This document shows, one piece after another, positions 1-9,573 of a stretch of 64,000 nt of DNA; within the stretch, counting starts at the first letter, position 1, and every line of letters begins with the position of its first letter. Where the stretch lies: contig CAKUVI010000002.1 in NCBI GenBank assembly GCA_934699095.1, positions 1 to 64,000 on the forward strand. The letters run 5' to 3'. The translations under genes and the position numbers were made by a program. A model generated the notes under the pieces. It was not told the origin of the DNA. It did no database searches and worked only from the letters and a program-made list of their open reading frames with translations. Origin of the DNA: an uncultured Bacteroidales bacterium (lineage in GTDB: Bacteria; Bacteroidota; Bacteroidia; Bacteroidales; WCHB1-69).

Positions 1-6
1 CTTTTG

Positions 7-93
7 CGGAGAGAGCGAGATTCGAACTCGCGGAAGAGTTACCCCTTCGTCAGTTTAGCAAACTGGTGGTTTCAGCCACTCACCCACCTCTCC
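7..93 (-). tRNA. tRNA-Ser (anticodon GCT)
   Basis: Read on the minus strand, an 87-nt class II tRNA folds with a 7-bp acceptor stem (GGAGAGG with TCTCTCC, last pair G-U), discriminator G73, an anticodon arm CAGT-TTGCTAA-ACTG giving anticodon GCT (reads AGC/AGT), a long variable arm typical of serine tRNAs, and a T arm CGAG-TTCGAAT-CTCG. CCA is not encoded; the base after G73 continues CAAAAG. All arms are complete. Confidence 0.96.
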
Positions 94-261
94 GTGGTTT
101 CATCTCTGAAATCGGCTGCAAAGATACACTTTTTTTTAATATATACACAGCAAAAAAAGTTTTTTTTATGGTCAAAATTATTTCTCGTCACCTGTCGTTT
201 GATGCCATGTCGGATAGCTACAATTATTTGACAGACTTCTTTTGATATTGCCAAGTATTAA

Positions 262-290
262 AAAAGGACCGGCTTTAAGGCCAGTCCTTT
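262..290 (-). terminator. Rho-independent terminator
   Basis: On the minus strand GGAC-TGGCC-TTAA-AGCC-GGTCC forms a GC-rich hairpin (one mismatch) followed by TTTTTTAA. It lies about 20 nt after the stop codon of the GlsB/YeaQ-like gene and terminates that gene. Confidence 0.8.
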
Positions 291-311
291 GTCAGTCAGG
301 AGTATATACGT

Positions 312-557
312 TTATTTTTTCTTGAAAAGGGAGAGGATGAATAGAAGCACAGCCGCACCAATAACGGATACTATGAGTTCCCAAACAAGTCCGCCTTTTT
401 GGATTCCCGCAAGGCTCATCAGCCAGCCACCGAGAAAGCCGCCGATTACACCTACGATAAGGTTAACGATGAGGCCGAAACCGCCACCGCGCATCAGTTT
501 GCCAGCCAACCAGCCGGCTACTATGCCAATCAGAATGTATAAAATAATGTGCCACAT
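312..557 (-). CDS. GlsB/YeaQ/YmgE-family membrane stress protein
   Basis: This 81-residue protein is almost entirely hydrophobic. It has three predicted membrane segments (about 4-22, 28-48 and 58-77) rich in glycine, with the repeated G-x-x-x-G type pattern (GIVAGWLAG, GVIGGFLGGWL) of the transglycosylase-associated / GlsB-YeaQ-YmgE family, and ends in KKK. The family is associated with envelope and general stress; its molecular action is not known. The length is typical (80-85 residues). The gene stands alone, with its own terminator downstream and a palindrome upstream. Confidence 0.88.
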   Translation of the reverse strand: MWHIILYILIGIVAGWLAGKLMRGGGFGLIVNLIVGVIGGFLGGWLMSLAGIQKGGLVWELIVSVIGAAVLLFILSLFKKK

Positions 558-606
558 AGTAATGTAGATTTGGTTAGAAATTTGTTATCTGCAAAAATAA
601 ATAAAA

Positions 607-642
607 TATTGTTGAGACGGACGGCCGTCCGTCTCAACAATA
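607..642. repeat. Perfect 36-bp palindrome (GAGACGGACG family)
   Basis: The two 18-bp arms, centred on GGCC at 623-626, are exact reverse complements, with the core GAGACGGACG / CGTCCGTCTC. A second copy of the same core lies at 668-691, and looser relatives occur elsewhere in the window (21296, 50455). It resembles dispersed REP-like elements. No coding sequence overlaps it. Confidence 0.85.
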
Positions 643-658
643 AAAAAATCGGTTATTA

Positions 659-691
659 TAAAAAAAAAGAGACGGACGATTGTCCGTCTCT
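659..691 (-). terminator. Terminator of the FN3 gene built from a GAGACGGAC palindrome
   Basis: On the minus strand AGAGACGGAC-AATC-GTCCGTCTCT (10-bp perfect stem, 4-nt loop) is followed by a run of nine T residues (659-667 on the plus strand are A). It begins 25 nt after the stop codon of the 2213-residue gene. The hairpin is a member of the dispersed palindrome family, here serving as an intrinsic terminator. Confidence 0.88.
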
Positions 692-715
692 ACCGTAATC
701 GTATGTTACGTGGGA

Positions 716-3700
716 TTATTTTTTGATGAAACTCTTGGTTGCCACACCGTCGTTGGTGATTACCTTCACGAAATACATGCCGTTTGCAAGGCTCTCGATG
801 TTGATCCTTGTAGGATTTTCGATAACCTCAACCTCGCTGATGAGCTTTCCGTAAACGTCGTAAACCTCAAGACGGCTTACTGCGATGTCGTTGTCGCTCA
901 CGCGAACGTCAACATAGTTGCTTGCAGGGTTTGGATACAACGAGATGCTGCCCATCAGGCGGGCGTTGATGCCCGTGCTCTGGCTGATCATTGTGCTCCA
1001 AGGACTGGTTGCGCCGTCGCACACTGCCTGTACCTGGATCTGGTACTCGGTGGCCTCCGTGAGGTCGGTGATGGTGTAGGTCGGGTTGCCCTCGACTGTC
1101 ACGGTGCTCCATGCGCCGTTTACAACGCGGTACTGCAGGTTCCATTGGTTTGCACCGTTGGCATCCCATGTGATGGTCATGCTCTCCTTGGTGATGTTGG
1201 ATGCAGCAACGTTGGTAGGTGTGTTACATGGCTCAACAGATGAAGAGTTGGTGGTGAAGTTCTTCCACTGACCGTAAGAGTTGCCGTTGGCGGTGGTTGC
1301 GAACGCACGGAATGTGTATTCTGTGCCCTCTGCAAGACCTGTGAGAGGAGCTGTGAAGTTGGTGGTGCCGGTTGCGCTAACTGTTGCAACTGTGCCGCCT
1401 GAAACAGCCTTCCATTCGAAACCGCGTGCGGTGATCGTCTGGTTGCCAGGATTGGTGATTGCACCGTTCAAAGTGGCTGTTGTCTCTGTGATGCCGGTTG
1501 CATCGTTGGTGGCAACGGTCGGCTCTACAACCTGAGCTGAAGTCTCGGTTGTGAAGGTCTCGACTGAAGACCAAGCACTGCTGCTTGTAGAATTGCAAAC
1601 AGCCTTGACGCGTACATCGTACTGTGTTCCAGCTGCAAGACCGGAAATTTGTGTGGAAGGTGTGTTAGTTACTGTGATCTCATTGCTCCATGAGCTTGAA
1701 GATGTCTGTTTGTATTGCAACAACCATTCATTTTCAGTGCCTCCAGGAGTCCATGTGGCATTAGCTGAAGTCTCTGCGATCTGTGAGATTGTCAAACCTG
1801 TTGGAGCTGCGCACTCTGCAGGACCAGAGCCCTGACAATCAGTTGTGAATGTGTGGAATGCACTGCCTGAAGCATAGTTGGCCATAGAACCTTCTGGTTG
1901 TTCAACAATAACGTTGCCGTTAGGATCGTAAATTGTGAAACCTACTTCAGAAGAATATGATCCGGCAGACCAAACAAACTGAGTCTCCATGCCGTCACAC
2001 AAGTTGAATGTCTCGGTTACAGGAGAGTCGTTACCACCGTTTGTGAGGGTGAGCTGAACTTTTTCTACGCCATTTTGCTTAACGATGACTTTACAGTTGT
2101 TCCAGCCGTCGCCATAGCTGTCTGTCATTTCAATTGAATATGTACATTGGTCTTCGAGATCGCAGATGTTGGTTGCGAAGCTGCCTGTGAGAGGTGATGA
2201 CTGTCCGTCTTCATCGCCACAATCAGCGATTACAATTACAGAATAGTTGGTGGCTGCTTCCAATCCGTCAATGTCAACATAGTTGTCTGTTGTGTTGATG
2301 GTTGTACCTTCGCCTGGTGTGAAGCCTTGCAAACCGTATTCCACTATGTAGCTGTCGGCGAAACCTTGCCATGATATTGTGGCTGATGACAATCCTATGT
2401 TGGTGAATGTCATGTTTGTAGGAGCAGGACAAGCAATGGTGGTGGTGAAAGTCTTTGTGATGGTTGCATCCGGATTCTCAGGTGTGTCACCGCAATTGGT
2501 GATAACATAAACTTCGTATGTGGTTTCCGGTGTGAGGCCTGTGATTTCAAGTGACTGCTCGCTGACTACTTCACTTTCCCATTCTTCTGCTGTGGAAGCT
2601 TTGTAGAATACAGTCCATGAAGTGTGAGACTCGTCATTGTCCACAAATGTAATGGTTGCTGAGTGTGCCTGAACGTTTGTTGCAGTTACACTGTTCTTTA
2701 CAGGAGATGGACAAGTTGGAACGAGTTCCACCTTGATGTCATCCAAGTTCCAAGACTGAGCCCAAGATGCAGAAGCTCCATCGTCAATATGACGGAGGGC
2801 TATTCTTGCACCCTCTGGAATCTCAAGGCCGTTGAAGTCGAATGGTCCCATGTAGTTGCCATTGCCTGAAACTCCGCTTGCATTACCTCTTGGACCAGGA
2901 GTGCCTGCGTCGAATACATCAACGAAAGTGCTCATGTCAGTAACATTTGTCATGTAACCGATCTTCACTGAACCGGTTGTTGTTGATGTTGCCGTTGCCC
3001 AGAATGAGAGGCGGAGTTCTGTGAGGTCATTTGTGAATTCAGGAAGAACAACAGTGCTGTTACCCTTGTATTCCATTGAGTTGCCGCCTGAATGACATGA
3101 TTCTGCATACTGTGTGTAAACAAATGGGGAAACACCGTTGTTTGCTTGGAATGTCTCTGGTGTTGGCCAGCATACTGATATTGCAACTGCTACGTTGCTG
3201 CCAGGATAAGACTCGAAGTCTTCAATGAAAGGATTGTCCTCAGTAATGGTGATTGCACCGCAGCTTGTGTTGAACGAAGCACTTGCAGTAACAGATGAGT
3301 CGCTGCCGCAGATCGCTCTTACAGTCACAGTTGCATTTGAACTACTGATAAGGTCGGTGAGTTCAATTGAGTTGGATGTGGTGGTTTGGTATGAAGACGA
3401 TGTTCCTTGGGTTACAACTACTGAATATTCGTCGGCTTCACCTTCCCAAGTTACAGTTGCAGAGTTTTCTGTTATGTCTGAAACTGTCACATTTGTAGGT
3501 GCCATACACTCAACAGCTTTGAGAACGATGTTGTCAACTGCTGCAGGTGGGTTTTGGGTCGTGTAGTAAGAGTTACGGTCTCTCCAGTGGAATGCAAGGC
3601 GATAAACCTTGTCTTCATCGCCCATGCCTTGGAATTGTTCTGCATTGATGATCATCTCAACATGCTGCCATGTGGTCTCGTTTGAGAGCCAGTGCTCGGT

Positions 3701-6700
3701 TGCAGTTGGACCGTAGTTGCCAGGTTGTGCTGTTCCGTCATAACCTGAAGGAGGATTGTTGCCAGGAGTGATGTTCACAACAGAAGGATCAAGCCAGTAA
3801 ACGCGCAAGAACTCTTCGTGAGCTGAACCGCCTTTGGCCTTCCAGTCAAATGAAAGCATGAGTTCTGTTGTTCCTTGTGGAACCAAAACGTCTCTGTATG
3901 CATATACACGGCTGTTGTTGTTTGAGTAAACGTTGGATGCACCATCGTTGTTTGAAATGTACAATCCGTTTGTGCCTTCCTCGGTGGTGTTTACATCAGA
4001 CTCCTCATCTGTAGGTGCTCCGATATACCATTTGTTGGACTGTGTGCCGTTGAGAAGTACCCATGAAGAGTTCTCTTCAGCGTCCTCGAAGTTAACCTGT
4101 AATGGCAATTCGGCCGGAATTGTGGTGGTCGTGAATGTTGCAGGATCTGTCTGGTTTTCGCCAGGTGTTCCGTCGCAAACAGTTTTTACGAATACTGTGT
4201 AAGTGGTGTTTGGTGTGAGATTCTCGATCAAGTTGCCTTCTGTAGAAGAAACTTCTGCAGTCTCATACTCGTCTGTTGAACCGGCAGGACGGTAATATAT
4301 CATCCAGCTGCTGTGGTCTGCGTCTTCATCGGTGAATGAGATCTCAGCTGTGGTTGCAGAAACGTTGGCAACGGATACAGAGTTGTAAATAGGAGCGTTA
4401 CATGTGGGAATCAAGCTTACCTGCATGTCGTCAAGATACCATGATGATGTGCTTGTGCCAGGAACGATGTGGAACGCGATTCTTGATCCTTGTGGAAGAT
4501 CTACTTCTGCCAATGCTGCAAATGATTTTTCATACTTTGTGTATGATGTCATTGTGAGAGTGTCAACAGGAACGAATGTGGTTTCGTCGTAGGCATCGGT
4601 GATGTAGCCGACGATCAACGGGAATGACGATGTACCGCGTGCCCACATTGTGAGTTGCAACTCGGAGATGCTTTCTTCGAATTCAGGAAGTGCAGTCACG
4701 ATTTCACCGAAAGCGATTTCCAATGCTGAGTTACCGCTGTGTGCAATGTTTGAGCTTTCAGTGATGTGAGGGAATGTGAATGTTCCAAGAGAATTTGTGT
4801 AAACAGTGGTCTTTGCTGATGCCCAGCAGTTGAGAAGCTCTTCATCGGTTCCTTCAAAGTCTGTGGTCCATGCTATCTCGCTTACAGAGATAGGCTCACA
4901 TGCTGTCATGAATGTCTTTACAGCTGAATTTTCAGAATCGCCGCCGTCACAGTTTGAAACAACGTAGAACTCATAGCCTGTGTTTGTCTCAAGACCGGAA
5001 ATATCGATTGTAGGCTCGCCGGAAACTGTCTCGGTGAGGTATTCGTCGCTGCTGCCTTGCTCCCTATAATATACTGTCCAGTTTGTGGACGTTCCGTTTT
5101 CAGTCCAGCTTAATGTGGCTGAAGTGGTTGTGACGTTGCTTACAGCGAGGTTGTTAGGCTGTCCGCATTCATTGCCGACAAGTCTGATGTTGTCGATAGC
5201 TGCAGGAGGATTTGTGCCGCCATAACTGTCGTTTTTCCAGAAGAATACAATCTGTTTGGAGGTTCCAAGTACATCTGTTAGGATGTAGTCAACGTGTGTC
5301 CATTCAGAAGTGGTGCATTTTTTATCTATGATAGCCGTGCCTGAAGGAACAGCGTTTGTCGGAACTTCGACGCCGCCGTCGAGCAAGAATACTGAAAGAT
5401 AGTCCCAAGAGGTACCTTCACCCATGCTCTTATAGTCGAATATGAGGTGGTATTCCATCGGTGTGTCATCAAATTCCACGTTAATAATAGCGTATGAATA
5501 TGATGTGTTTGTTGTGGTGTAGCTGTTTGAAACACCGTTGTCGTTGGAGATGTACATTGCATGTCCTGTCTCCTCGCCATCTTCTGACGGAGCGAATGTG
5601 GCTGCGCCGATTGCCCATTGGTTGTCGCCGGTGCCTTGGAAGGTGAACTCTGTAATTTCAGAGGCGTCTTCCTCGAATGTGCGTTCGTAAGGCAGTTCGA
5701 TAGGCAGACCAGGAGTCTTGAATGTGAGCTGTTGGTAAGCGTTTGCGTATGAGCCGTCACCACAATCAGTTCTCATTGTCCATGTGTATTGTGTTGAAGC
5801 ATTGATATCTTCAATGACATAAACGCCATCAGTTAGAGAAACACCTTCTATAATGTTGAACTCTTCCTCTGATGTCTGTTTGTAAAGGATGTCGTAAGTT
5901 GTGCCTTCAACTTCGTTCCATGTTACCTGAGCAGATGTTGCGCTTACGTTAACCATTGCGAGTCCAGTTGGCTCTGCGCATTCAGGAATCAAAGATACTG
6001 TGAAGTCGTCCAGGTTCCATGAATTTGACGAGCCGGTGCTGGTGAAGTAGAGTGCGATATGTGCGTATGTGAGATCTTCCTCTGTGTCAAGGGCGTTGAA
6101 ATCGAAAGGTCCCATGAGATTGCCGTTGCCTGTTGAGCCAGATCCGCCGCGCGGACCAGGAGCACCTGCATCAGCGAGCTCGATAAATGTGTTGTAGTCG
6201 TTAGGATCAGTCACAATGCCGACTTTCACATTGCCTTGGACAACACTTGTTGCTGTTGCCCAGAATGTGAGACGAAGGTCGGTGATGTCTTGTTCAAATT
6301 CAGGAAGAATGATGTATGCCGGCTGACCTTTGAACTCGGCTGAGTTGACACCTGAGTGGCAAGACGGTGAGTGACCGCAATATACGAAAGGTCCGTTTGG
6401 TTTCAACGGAATGGTCCAACATGCCGGGAACGGACGTTCGCCGCCGCCTTCAACATCTTCAAAATCCACGAACCATGGAGTCTCTGATACGTCAATACCG
6501 GCGCATCCTGTGTTGAATGTGTAAACTGCAGACCATTGTGTGGTGGTTCCGTCGGAACAGTTAAGTTGTACACGTACTTTGTATGCGGATGAAGGATTGA
6601 GGCCTGAAAGATCGTAGGTGTTAGAACTTGCAGTGGCTTCTTCAGCATTTGTCCAGTCTGTTTCGGAAGAGAGCATCCATTGGATTGTGTAGCTGTCTGC

Positions 6701-7357
6701 GTTTTCAGACTCGCTCCATGAGATTGTGGCTGATTCAGTGGTCACTTCAGTCGCCGCAAGTCCGTTAGGTGTCTTGCACAAAGCGCCGCCAGTATAGGTG
6801 AATTCTGTCTTTGGAATGAAGTTCAGTCTCGAAGGAGAGTTTGAAGAATATTGGTATATGCTCATGTTTGAGCTTGATATACCATAGAAAGAGCCTGATG
6901 AGTATGATCCTGAAGTTGTCACGATATCCAACAGCAAATTGCCGCCCTGATAATCGTAAGGGGCTTCGAAGGTGAAAGTAATGGAGTTGTCCTGGATGTT
7001 GATTGCTCCAGAATACACTTGCGTGAGTTCTGTCTCAATGTGAGCAGAAGATGTGAATGAGGTCTCTTCTGTAATGCCAAAACTGATTGTGGTGGTTGCG
7101 CTTCCCCAAGACGGAGATCCATTGAGGAAAAACTTGATCTGGGAGATCTCTCCGTCGATCATCTCAGTGAGCATATCCTCAGTGTAAAGTACTTGGTTGT
7201 GCTGAGGTTGGTCCATCCAGTAGCCGTAGAACGGCGCATAAGCATTTGTGGTTGTTCCATCGGCGACAGTCAGCATCGATGAGTCGTCCTGCGCATACAG
7301 CTGGGCGGATAAAATCCCCACTACAACTGTAAGAAACACTAGTAAATACTTTTTCAT
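716..7357 (-). CDS. Giant secreted FN3/adhesin-like protein with T9SS sorting domain
   Basis: This 2213-residue protein has a signal peptide (1-22, ending AQLYA) and a C-terminal type A sorting domain (YPNPASNYVDV... to SFIKK) that directs export by the type IX system. Between them fibronectin type III modules (starting near residues 194, 459, 730, 986, about 1250 and later, recognisable by TSATISW-type strands) alternate with 170-180-residue jelly-roll modules of the choice-of-anchor/MAM-like type ending in W-x-L-D-D or P-P-A-A-x-D-N-I. One module near 1700 carries DSYGDGWN. No catalytic motif is visible, so an adhesive or matrix role is inferred. It has its own promoter (7419-7446) and terminator. 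The modules are related but diverged. Confidence 0.9.
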   Translation of the reverse strand: MKKYLLVFLTVVVGILSAQLYAQDDSSMLTVADGTTTNAYAPFYGYWMDQPQHNQVLYTEDMLTEMIDGEISQIKFFLNGSPSWGSATTTISFGITEETSFTSSAHIETELTQVYSGAINIQDNSITFTFEAPYDYQGGNLLLDIVTTSGSYSSGSFYGISSSNMSIYQYSSNSPSRLNFIPKTEFTYTGGALCKTPNGLAATEVTTESATISWSESENADSYTIQWMLSSETDWTNAEEATASSNTYDLSGLNPSSAYKVRVQLNCSDGTTTQWSAVYTFNTGCAGIDVSETPWFVDFEDVEGGGERPFPACWTIPLKPNGPFVYCGHSPSCHSGVNSAEFKGQPAYIILPEFEQDITDLRLTFWATATSVVQGNVKVGIVTDPNDYNTFIELADAGAPGPRGGSGSTGNGNLMGPFDFNALDTEEDLTYAHIALYFTSTGSSNSWNLDDFTVSLIPECAEPTGLAMVNVSATSAQVTWNEVEGTTYDILYKQTSEEEFNIIEGVSLTDGVYVIEDINASTQYTWTMRTDCGDGSYANAYQQLTFKTPGLPIELPYERTFEEDASEITEFTFQGTGDNQWAIGAATFAPSEDGEETGHAMYISNDNGVSNSYTTTNTSYSYAIINVEFDDTPMEYHLIFDYKSMGEGTSWDYLSVFLLDGGVEVPTNAVPSGTAIIDKKCTTSEWTHVDYILTDVLGTSKQIVFFWKNDSYGGTNPPAAIDNIRLVGNECGQPNNLAVSNVTTTSATLSWTENGTSTNWTVYYREQGSSDEYLTETVSGEPTIDISGLETNTGYEFYVVSNCDGGDSENSAVKTFMTACEPISVSEIAWTTDFEGTDEELLNCWASAKTTVYTNSLGTFTFPHITESSNIAHSGNSALEIAFGEIVTALPEFEESISELQLTMWARGTSSFPLIVGYITDAYDETTFVPVDTLTMTSYTKYEKSFAALAEVDLPQGSRIAFHIVPGTSTSSWYLDDMQVSLIPTCNAPIYNSVSVANVSATTAEISFTDEDADHSSWMIYYRPAGSTDEYETAEVSSTEGNLIENLTPNTTYTVFVKTVCDGTPGENQTDPATFTTTTIPAELPLQVNFEDAEENSSWVLLNGTQSNKWYIGAPTDEESDVNTTEEGTNGLYISNNDGASNVYSNNNSRVYAYRDVLVPQGTTELMLSFDWKAKGGSAHEEFLRVYWLDPSVVNITPGNNPPSGYDGTAQPGNYGPTATEHWLSNETTWQHVEMIINAEQFQGMGDEDKVYRLAFHWRDRNSYYTTQNPPAAVDNIVLKAVECMAPTNVTVSDITENSATVTWEGEADEYSVVVTQGTSSSYQTTTSNSIELTDLISSSNATVTVRAICGSDSSVTASASFNTSCGAITITEDNPFIEDFESYPGSNVAVAISVCWPTPETFQANNGVSPFVYTQYAESCHSGGNSMEYKGNSTVVLPEFTNDLTELRLSFWATATSTTTGSVKIGYMTNVTDMSTFVDVFDAGTPGPRGNASGVSGNGNYMGPFDFNGLEIPEGARIALRHIDDGASASWAQSWNLDDIKVELVPTCPSPVKNSVTATNVQAHSATITFVDNDESHTSWTVFYKASTAEEWESEVVSEQSLEITGLTPETTYEVYVITNCGDTPENPDATITKTFTTTIACPAPTNMTFTNIGLSSATISWQGFADSYIVEYGLQGFTPGEGTTINTTDNYVDIDGLEAATNYSVIVIADCGDEDGQSSPLTGSFATNICDLEDQCTYSIEMTDSYGDGWNNCKVIVKQNGVEKVQLTLTNGGNDSPVTETFNLCDGMETQFVWSAGSYSSEVGFTIYDPNGNVIVEQPEGSMANYASGSAFHTFTTDCQGSGPAECAAPTGLTISQIAETSANATWTPGGTENEWLLQYKQTSSSSWSNEITVTNTPSTQISGLAAGTQYDVRVKAVCNSTSSSAWSSVETFTTETSAQVVEPTVATNDATGITETTATLNGAITNPGNQTITARGFEWKAVSGGTVATVSATGTTNFTAPLTGLAEGTEYTFRAFATTANGNSYGQWKNFTTNSSSVEPCNTPTNVAASNITKESMTITWDANGANQWNLQYRVVNGAWSTVTVEGNPTYTITDLTEATEYQIQVQAVCDGATSPWSTMISQSTGINARLMGSISLYPNPASNYVDVRVSDNDIAVSRLEVYDVYGKLISEVEVIENPTRINIESLANGMYFVKVITNDGVATKSFIKK

Positions 7358-7418
7358 ACTTTTTAGATTTGGTTAATAATATAATTGGTTTAAATCTTCC
7401 TATCCAAGATTTGAACTG

Positions 7419-7446
7419 CAAAACTATCAAATAAATTTGAAACCAA
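7419..7446 (-). promoter_or_regulatory. Candidate Bacteroidetes promoter of the FN3 gene
   Basis: The minus strand carries TAGTTTTG (7419-7426), matching the TAnnTTTG -7 consensus, with a TTG at 7444-7446 about 17 nt upstream. It lies 62 nt before the ATG of the FN3 gene. The -7 element is convincing; the -33 element is weak. Confidence 0.55.
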
Positions 7447-7499
7447 CATTGCATTGTTGATAACTTTTTATATTTAAATTTCAGGCTCTCAGCCAACGG

Positions 7500-7571
7500 G
7501 AGCGAATGGCCAATCCGACTCGACACCCGACGTCGTTGAAACCGCGGGACGCGGTCGCCTCCATTCGTCTC
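7500..7571. repeat. GC-rich nested inverted repeat downstream of the fucosidase
   Basis: Outer arms GAGCGAATGG (7500-7509) and CCATTCGTCTC (7561-7571) are imperfect reverse complements. Inside lie the palindrome CGACGTCG (7528-7535) and the hairpin CCGCG-gga-CGCGG (7542-7554). The segment is much richer in GC than its flanks and is followed by overlapping TTTTCAAT direct repeats (7573-7590) that run into the fucosidase stop codon. It may be a degenerate relative of the GAGACG palindromes or a terminator structure; I cannot assign it firmly. Confidence 0.5.
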
Positions 7572-7578
7572 TCAATTT

Positions 7579-9357
7579 TCAATTTTCAATTCTAATGCAC
7601 CACACATGCTCAAGCCTGTTCATGTCTTCATGGCTGATACCGGAAAAGTCTATGGTCAAATCGCCTTTTTTGTTGAGTTTCCATCTGAGCTCTCCTGTCG
7701 AGCCGAGAAGCGTGATTTTTTTTACAGATCTCAGATTTGGGATGCCATGTATGACGAGAGGTCTGTTTCTGTCGGGGCGTTGGAACTCAAAAACATAGAG
7801 ATTGCCGTTGTTGGCGGTGAAGCATCTTGTGGTTTGTTCCCAGCTGGCTTCGCCTCGCCACACAGCAGGAACCGCTTCAATATCGCCACCATCACGGCTC
7901 CACTTCAGTGATGCCGTGGCCTCGAGGTCTTTCTCTTGGTAATAGACCTCGAGATTCAGAATCTCACCCTTTTCAAGGTAGATAGTTGTCTGGCCCCGTT
8001 GCTGTTTCGAAGCGTCGTTTGAGACATGCAGCAGAGTGTCGGTGGAGTAGGTGATTCGCTTCAACACGACCATCTCGTCGTCCGCCTCCGCCATCAGGGT
8101 GTATTTCCCGTTCGCAGGCGCAGTAACAGTCCCGCTCCAGTGTATCTGGAAATTGTCTGGACTCATCCCCTTGACTGGCGAATTGCGCACCCAGTCGAAG
8201 TCAATGCTTTCGGAGGGTGGCATGATGAAAGTATGTCTCTTGAACTGTGATTGCGAGATGTAGGGCCTTGACCCGTAGATGGCCTCGCCGTTGACTTCTA
8301 ACCATCTTCCGAGGTTTAAGAGACGTTCTCTTTGTATGAACGGTATTGTTCCGTCAGCGTTTGGACCTACATTCAGGATAAGTCCGCCGCCGTTGGCCAC
8401 GAGTTCTACAAAGTGCTGAATCAGTTCCCCGTCGCTCATGAAGTTCTCGAGGTCCTCGTTTCTGTTAAGCCCAAAACTCCTGCCAATGCCGCGACATTCG
8501 GCCCAAGGAGTGTTAGTGACTTTGATTCCTGCGCTGTATTCCGGGGTGAGGAAACCGTGTCGGGTGCCGCTGCCCCAGCGGTTGTTCACCACAGCATCGG
8601 CACCAACCGTGTTGTAATACCAGCTGATGAGCTCCTTGGAACACAGCTGCTCGGACGTGTTGTTCCAGTCTCCGTCTGAGAAAATCAGATCCGGCTTGTA
8701 TCGTGAGACCAGCTCCTTGAACTGCGGCACCATGTAGTTGTTGACGTAGTCGGCAATGCTGTCGTCAGGATCTTCCATCCAGACATGGCGCGGATTCGTC
8801 CATTCGGGAAGCGAGTAGTAGAATCCCATGCGGAGCCCGTCGCGACGAACGGCTTCTGTGAGTTCCTCCACAATGTTGCGGCGCGGTCCGCTTACCGTGC
8901 TGTTCCACTGCGGCTGCTGCGGACTGTCCCACAAGCAATAGCCGTCATGGTGCTTGGTGACCAGAACCACATACTTGGCGCCTGCCTTCTTGAACAGCGA
9001 AGACCACTCCTCAGGTTTCCAAAGCTCGGCGTGCCAATGTTTTGTAAGCTCTGCATATTGTTTGAATGCAGGCATTGTGGTGTCGGCGTACAAGCTCATG
9101 ATCGCCATTCGGCCTGGCTCGTGGAGCATTAGTCCGCGGTAAAACCACTCCCCATAGCCCTCTTTGGATGCGTATGCGGGCACCGAATAGAGTCCCCAAT
9201 GTATGAAGATGCCTAACTTTGCATCGCTGAACCACTCCGGATAGCCGCGCTGGTTGAGAGATTCCCATGTGGGTGCCACCGGCGCTACCTGTGCCCTGAC
9301 GCCAACTGCGGACAGCAAAACTGTCATGATTGATAAGATGATTGTCCTTTTCTGCAT
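7579..9357 (-). CDS. Alpha-L-fucosidase, GH29, secreted
   Basis: This 592-residue protein has a signal peptide (1-22). The GH29 barrel covers about 30-370, with the family hallmarks GIFIHWG (49-55), TKHHDGYCLW (134-143), the nucleophile region LIFSDGDW with D228 as expected nucleophile, and GGGLILNVGPNADG. It releases alpha-linked L-fucose from glycans in the periplasm or at the surface. Residues about 395-490 form a PA14-like beta domain (WSGTVTAPANGKYTLMAEADDE) that probably binds sugar, followed by a short C-terminal beta region. There is no T9SS tail. It is transcribed alone; the neighbouring FN3 gene has its own promoter. Confidence 0.95.
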   Translation of the reverse strand: MQKRTIILSIMTVLLSAVGVRAQVAPVAPTWESLNQRGYPEWFSDAKLGIFIHWGLYSVPAYASKEGYGEWFYRGLMLHEPGRMAIMSLYADTTMPAFKQYAELTKHWHAELWKPEEWSSLFKKAGAKYVVLVTKHHDGYCLWDSPQQPQWNSTVSGPRRNIVEELTEAVRRDGLRMGFYYSLPEWTNPRHVWMEDPDDSIADYVNNYMVPQFKELVSRYKPDLIFSDGDWNNTSEQLCSKELISWYYNTVGADAVVNNRWGSGTRHGFLTPEYSAGIKVTNTPWAECRGIGRSFGLNRNEDLENFMSDGELIQHFVELVANGGGLILNVGPNADGTIPFIQRERLLNLGRWLEVNGEAIYGSRPYISQSQFKRHTFIMPPSESIDFDWVRNSPVKGMSPDNFQIHWSGTVTAPANGKYTLMAEADDEMVVLKRITYSTDTLLHVSNDASKQQRGQTTIYLEKGEILNLEVYYQEKDLEATASLKWSRDGGDIEAVPAVWRGEASWEQTTRCFTANNGNLYVFEFQRPDRNRPLVIHGIPNLRSVKKITLLGSTGELRWKLNKKGDLTIDFSGISHEDMNRLEHVWCIRIEN

Positions 9358-9428
9358 TGTTTGAAATTTATACCTGTTTGTTGTCTGAATGAGATGAATT
9401 GTCTTTTGGATTTCATCTAACAGCGATG

Positions 9429-9463
9429 CAAATGTAGCTATTTTTTAATGTACATTCCACAAA
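9429..9463 (-). promoter_or_regulatory. Candidate promoter of the fucosidase gene
   Basis: The minus strand has TACATTTG (9429-9436), matching TAnnTTTG, and a TTTG at 9460-9463 with 23 nt between them, slightly longer than the usual 19-21. It lies 72 nt upstream of the fucosidase ATG. Confidence 0.45.
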
Positions 9464-9509
9464 AAAAACAATTATTTTTCTGTTGAGAGACGGCAATGAA
9501 TTTTTTTCA

Positions 9510-9540
9510 TTTGTGCATTCTCAATTATTTTGTATCTTTG
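9510..9540 (+). promoter_or_regulatory. Promoter of dnaX
   Basis: TTTG (9510-9513), then 19 nt, then TATCTTTG (9533-9540) is an exact match to the Bacteroidetes housekeeping promoter. It places the transcript start near 9547, so an upstream in-frame ATG at 9496 cannot be used and the ATG at 9574 is the start of dnaX. Confidence 0.85.
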
Positions 9541-9573
9541 CACGTTTTAAAGTTGGATGAAAAGAACGACGTC

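Noticed and set aside
9496..9573. An earlier start for dnaX at 9496
   Set aside because: It lies upstream of the promoter at 9510-9540, and the added residues are not DnaX-like.
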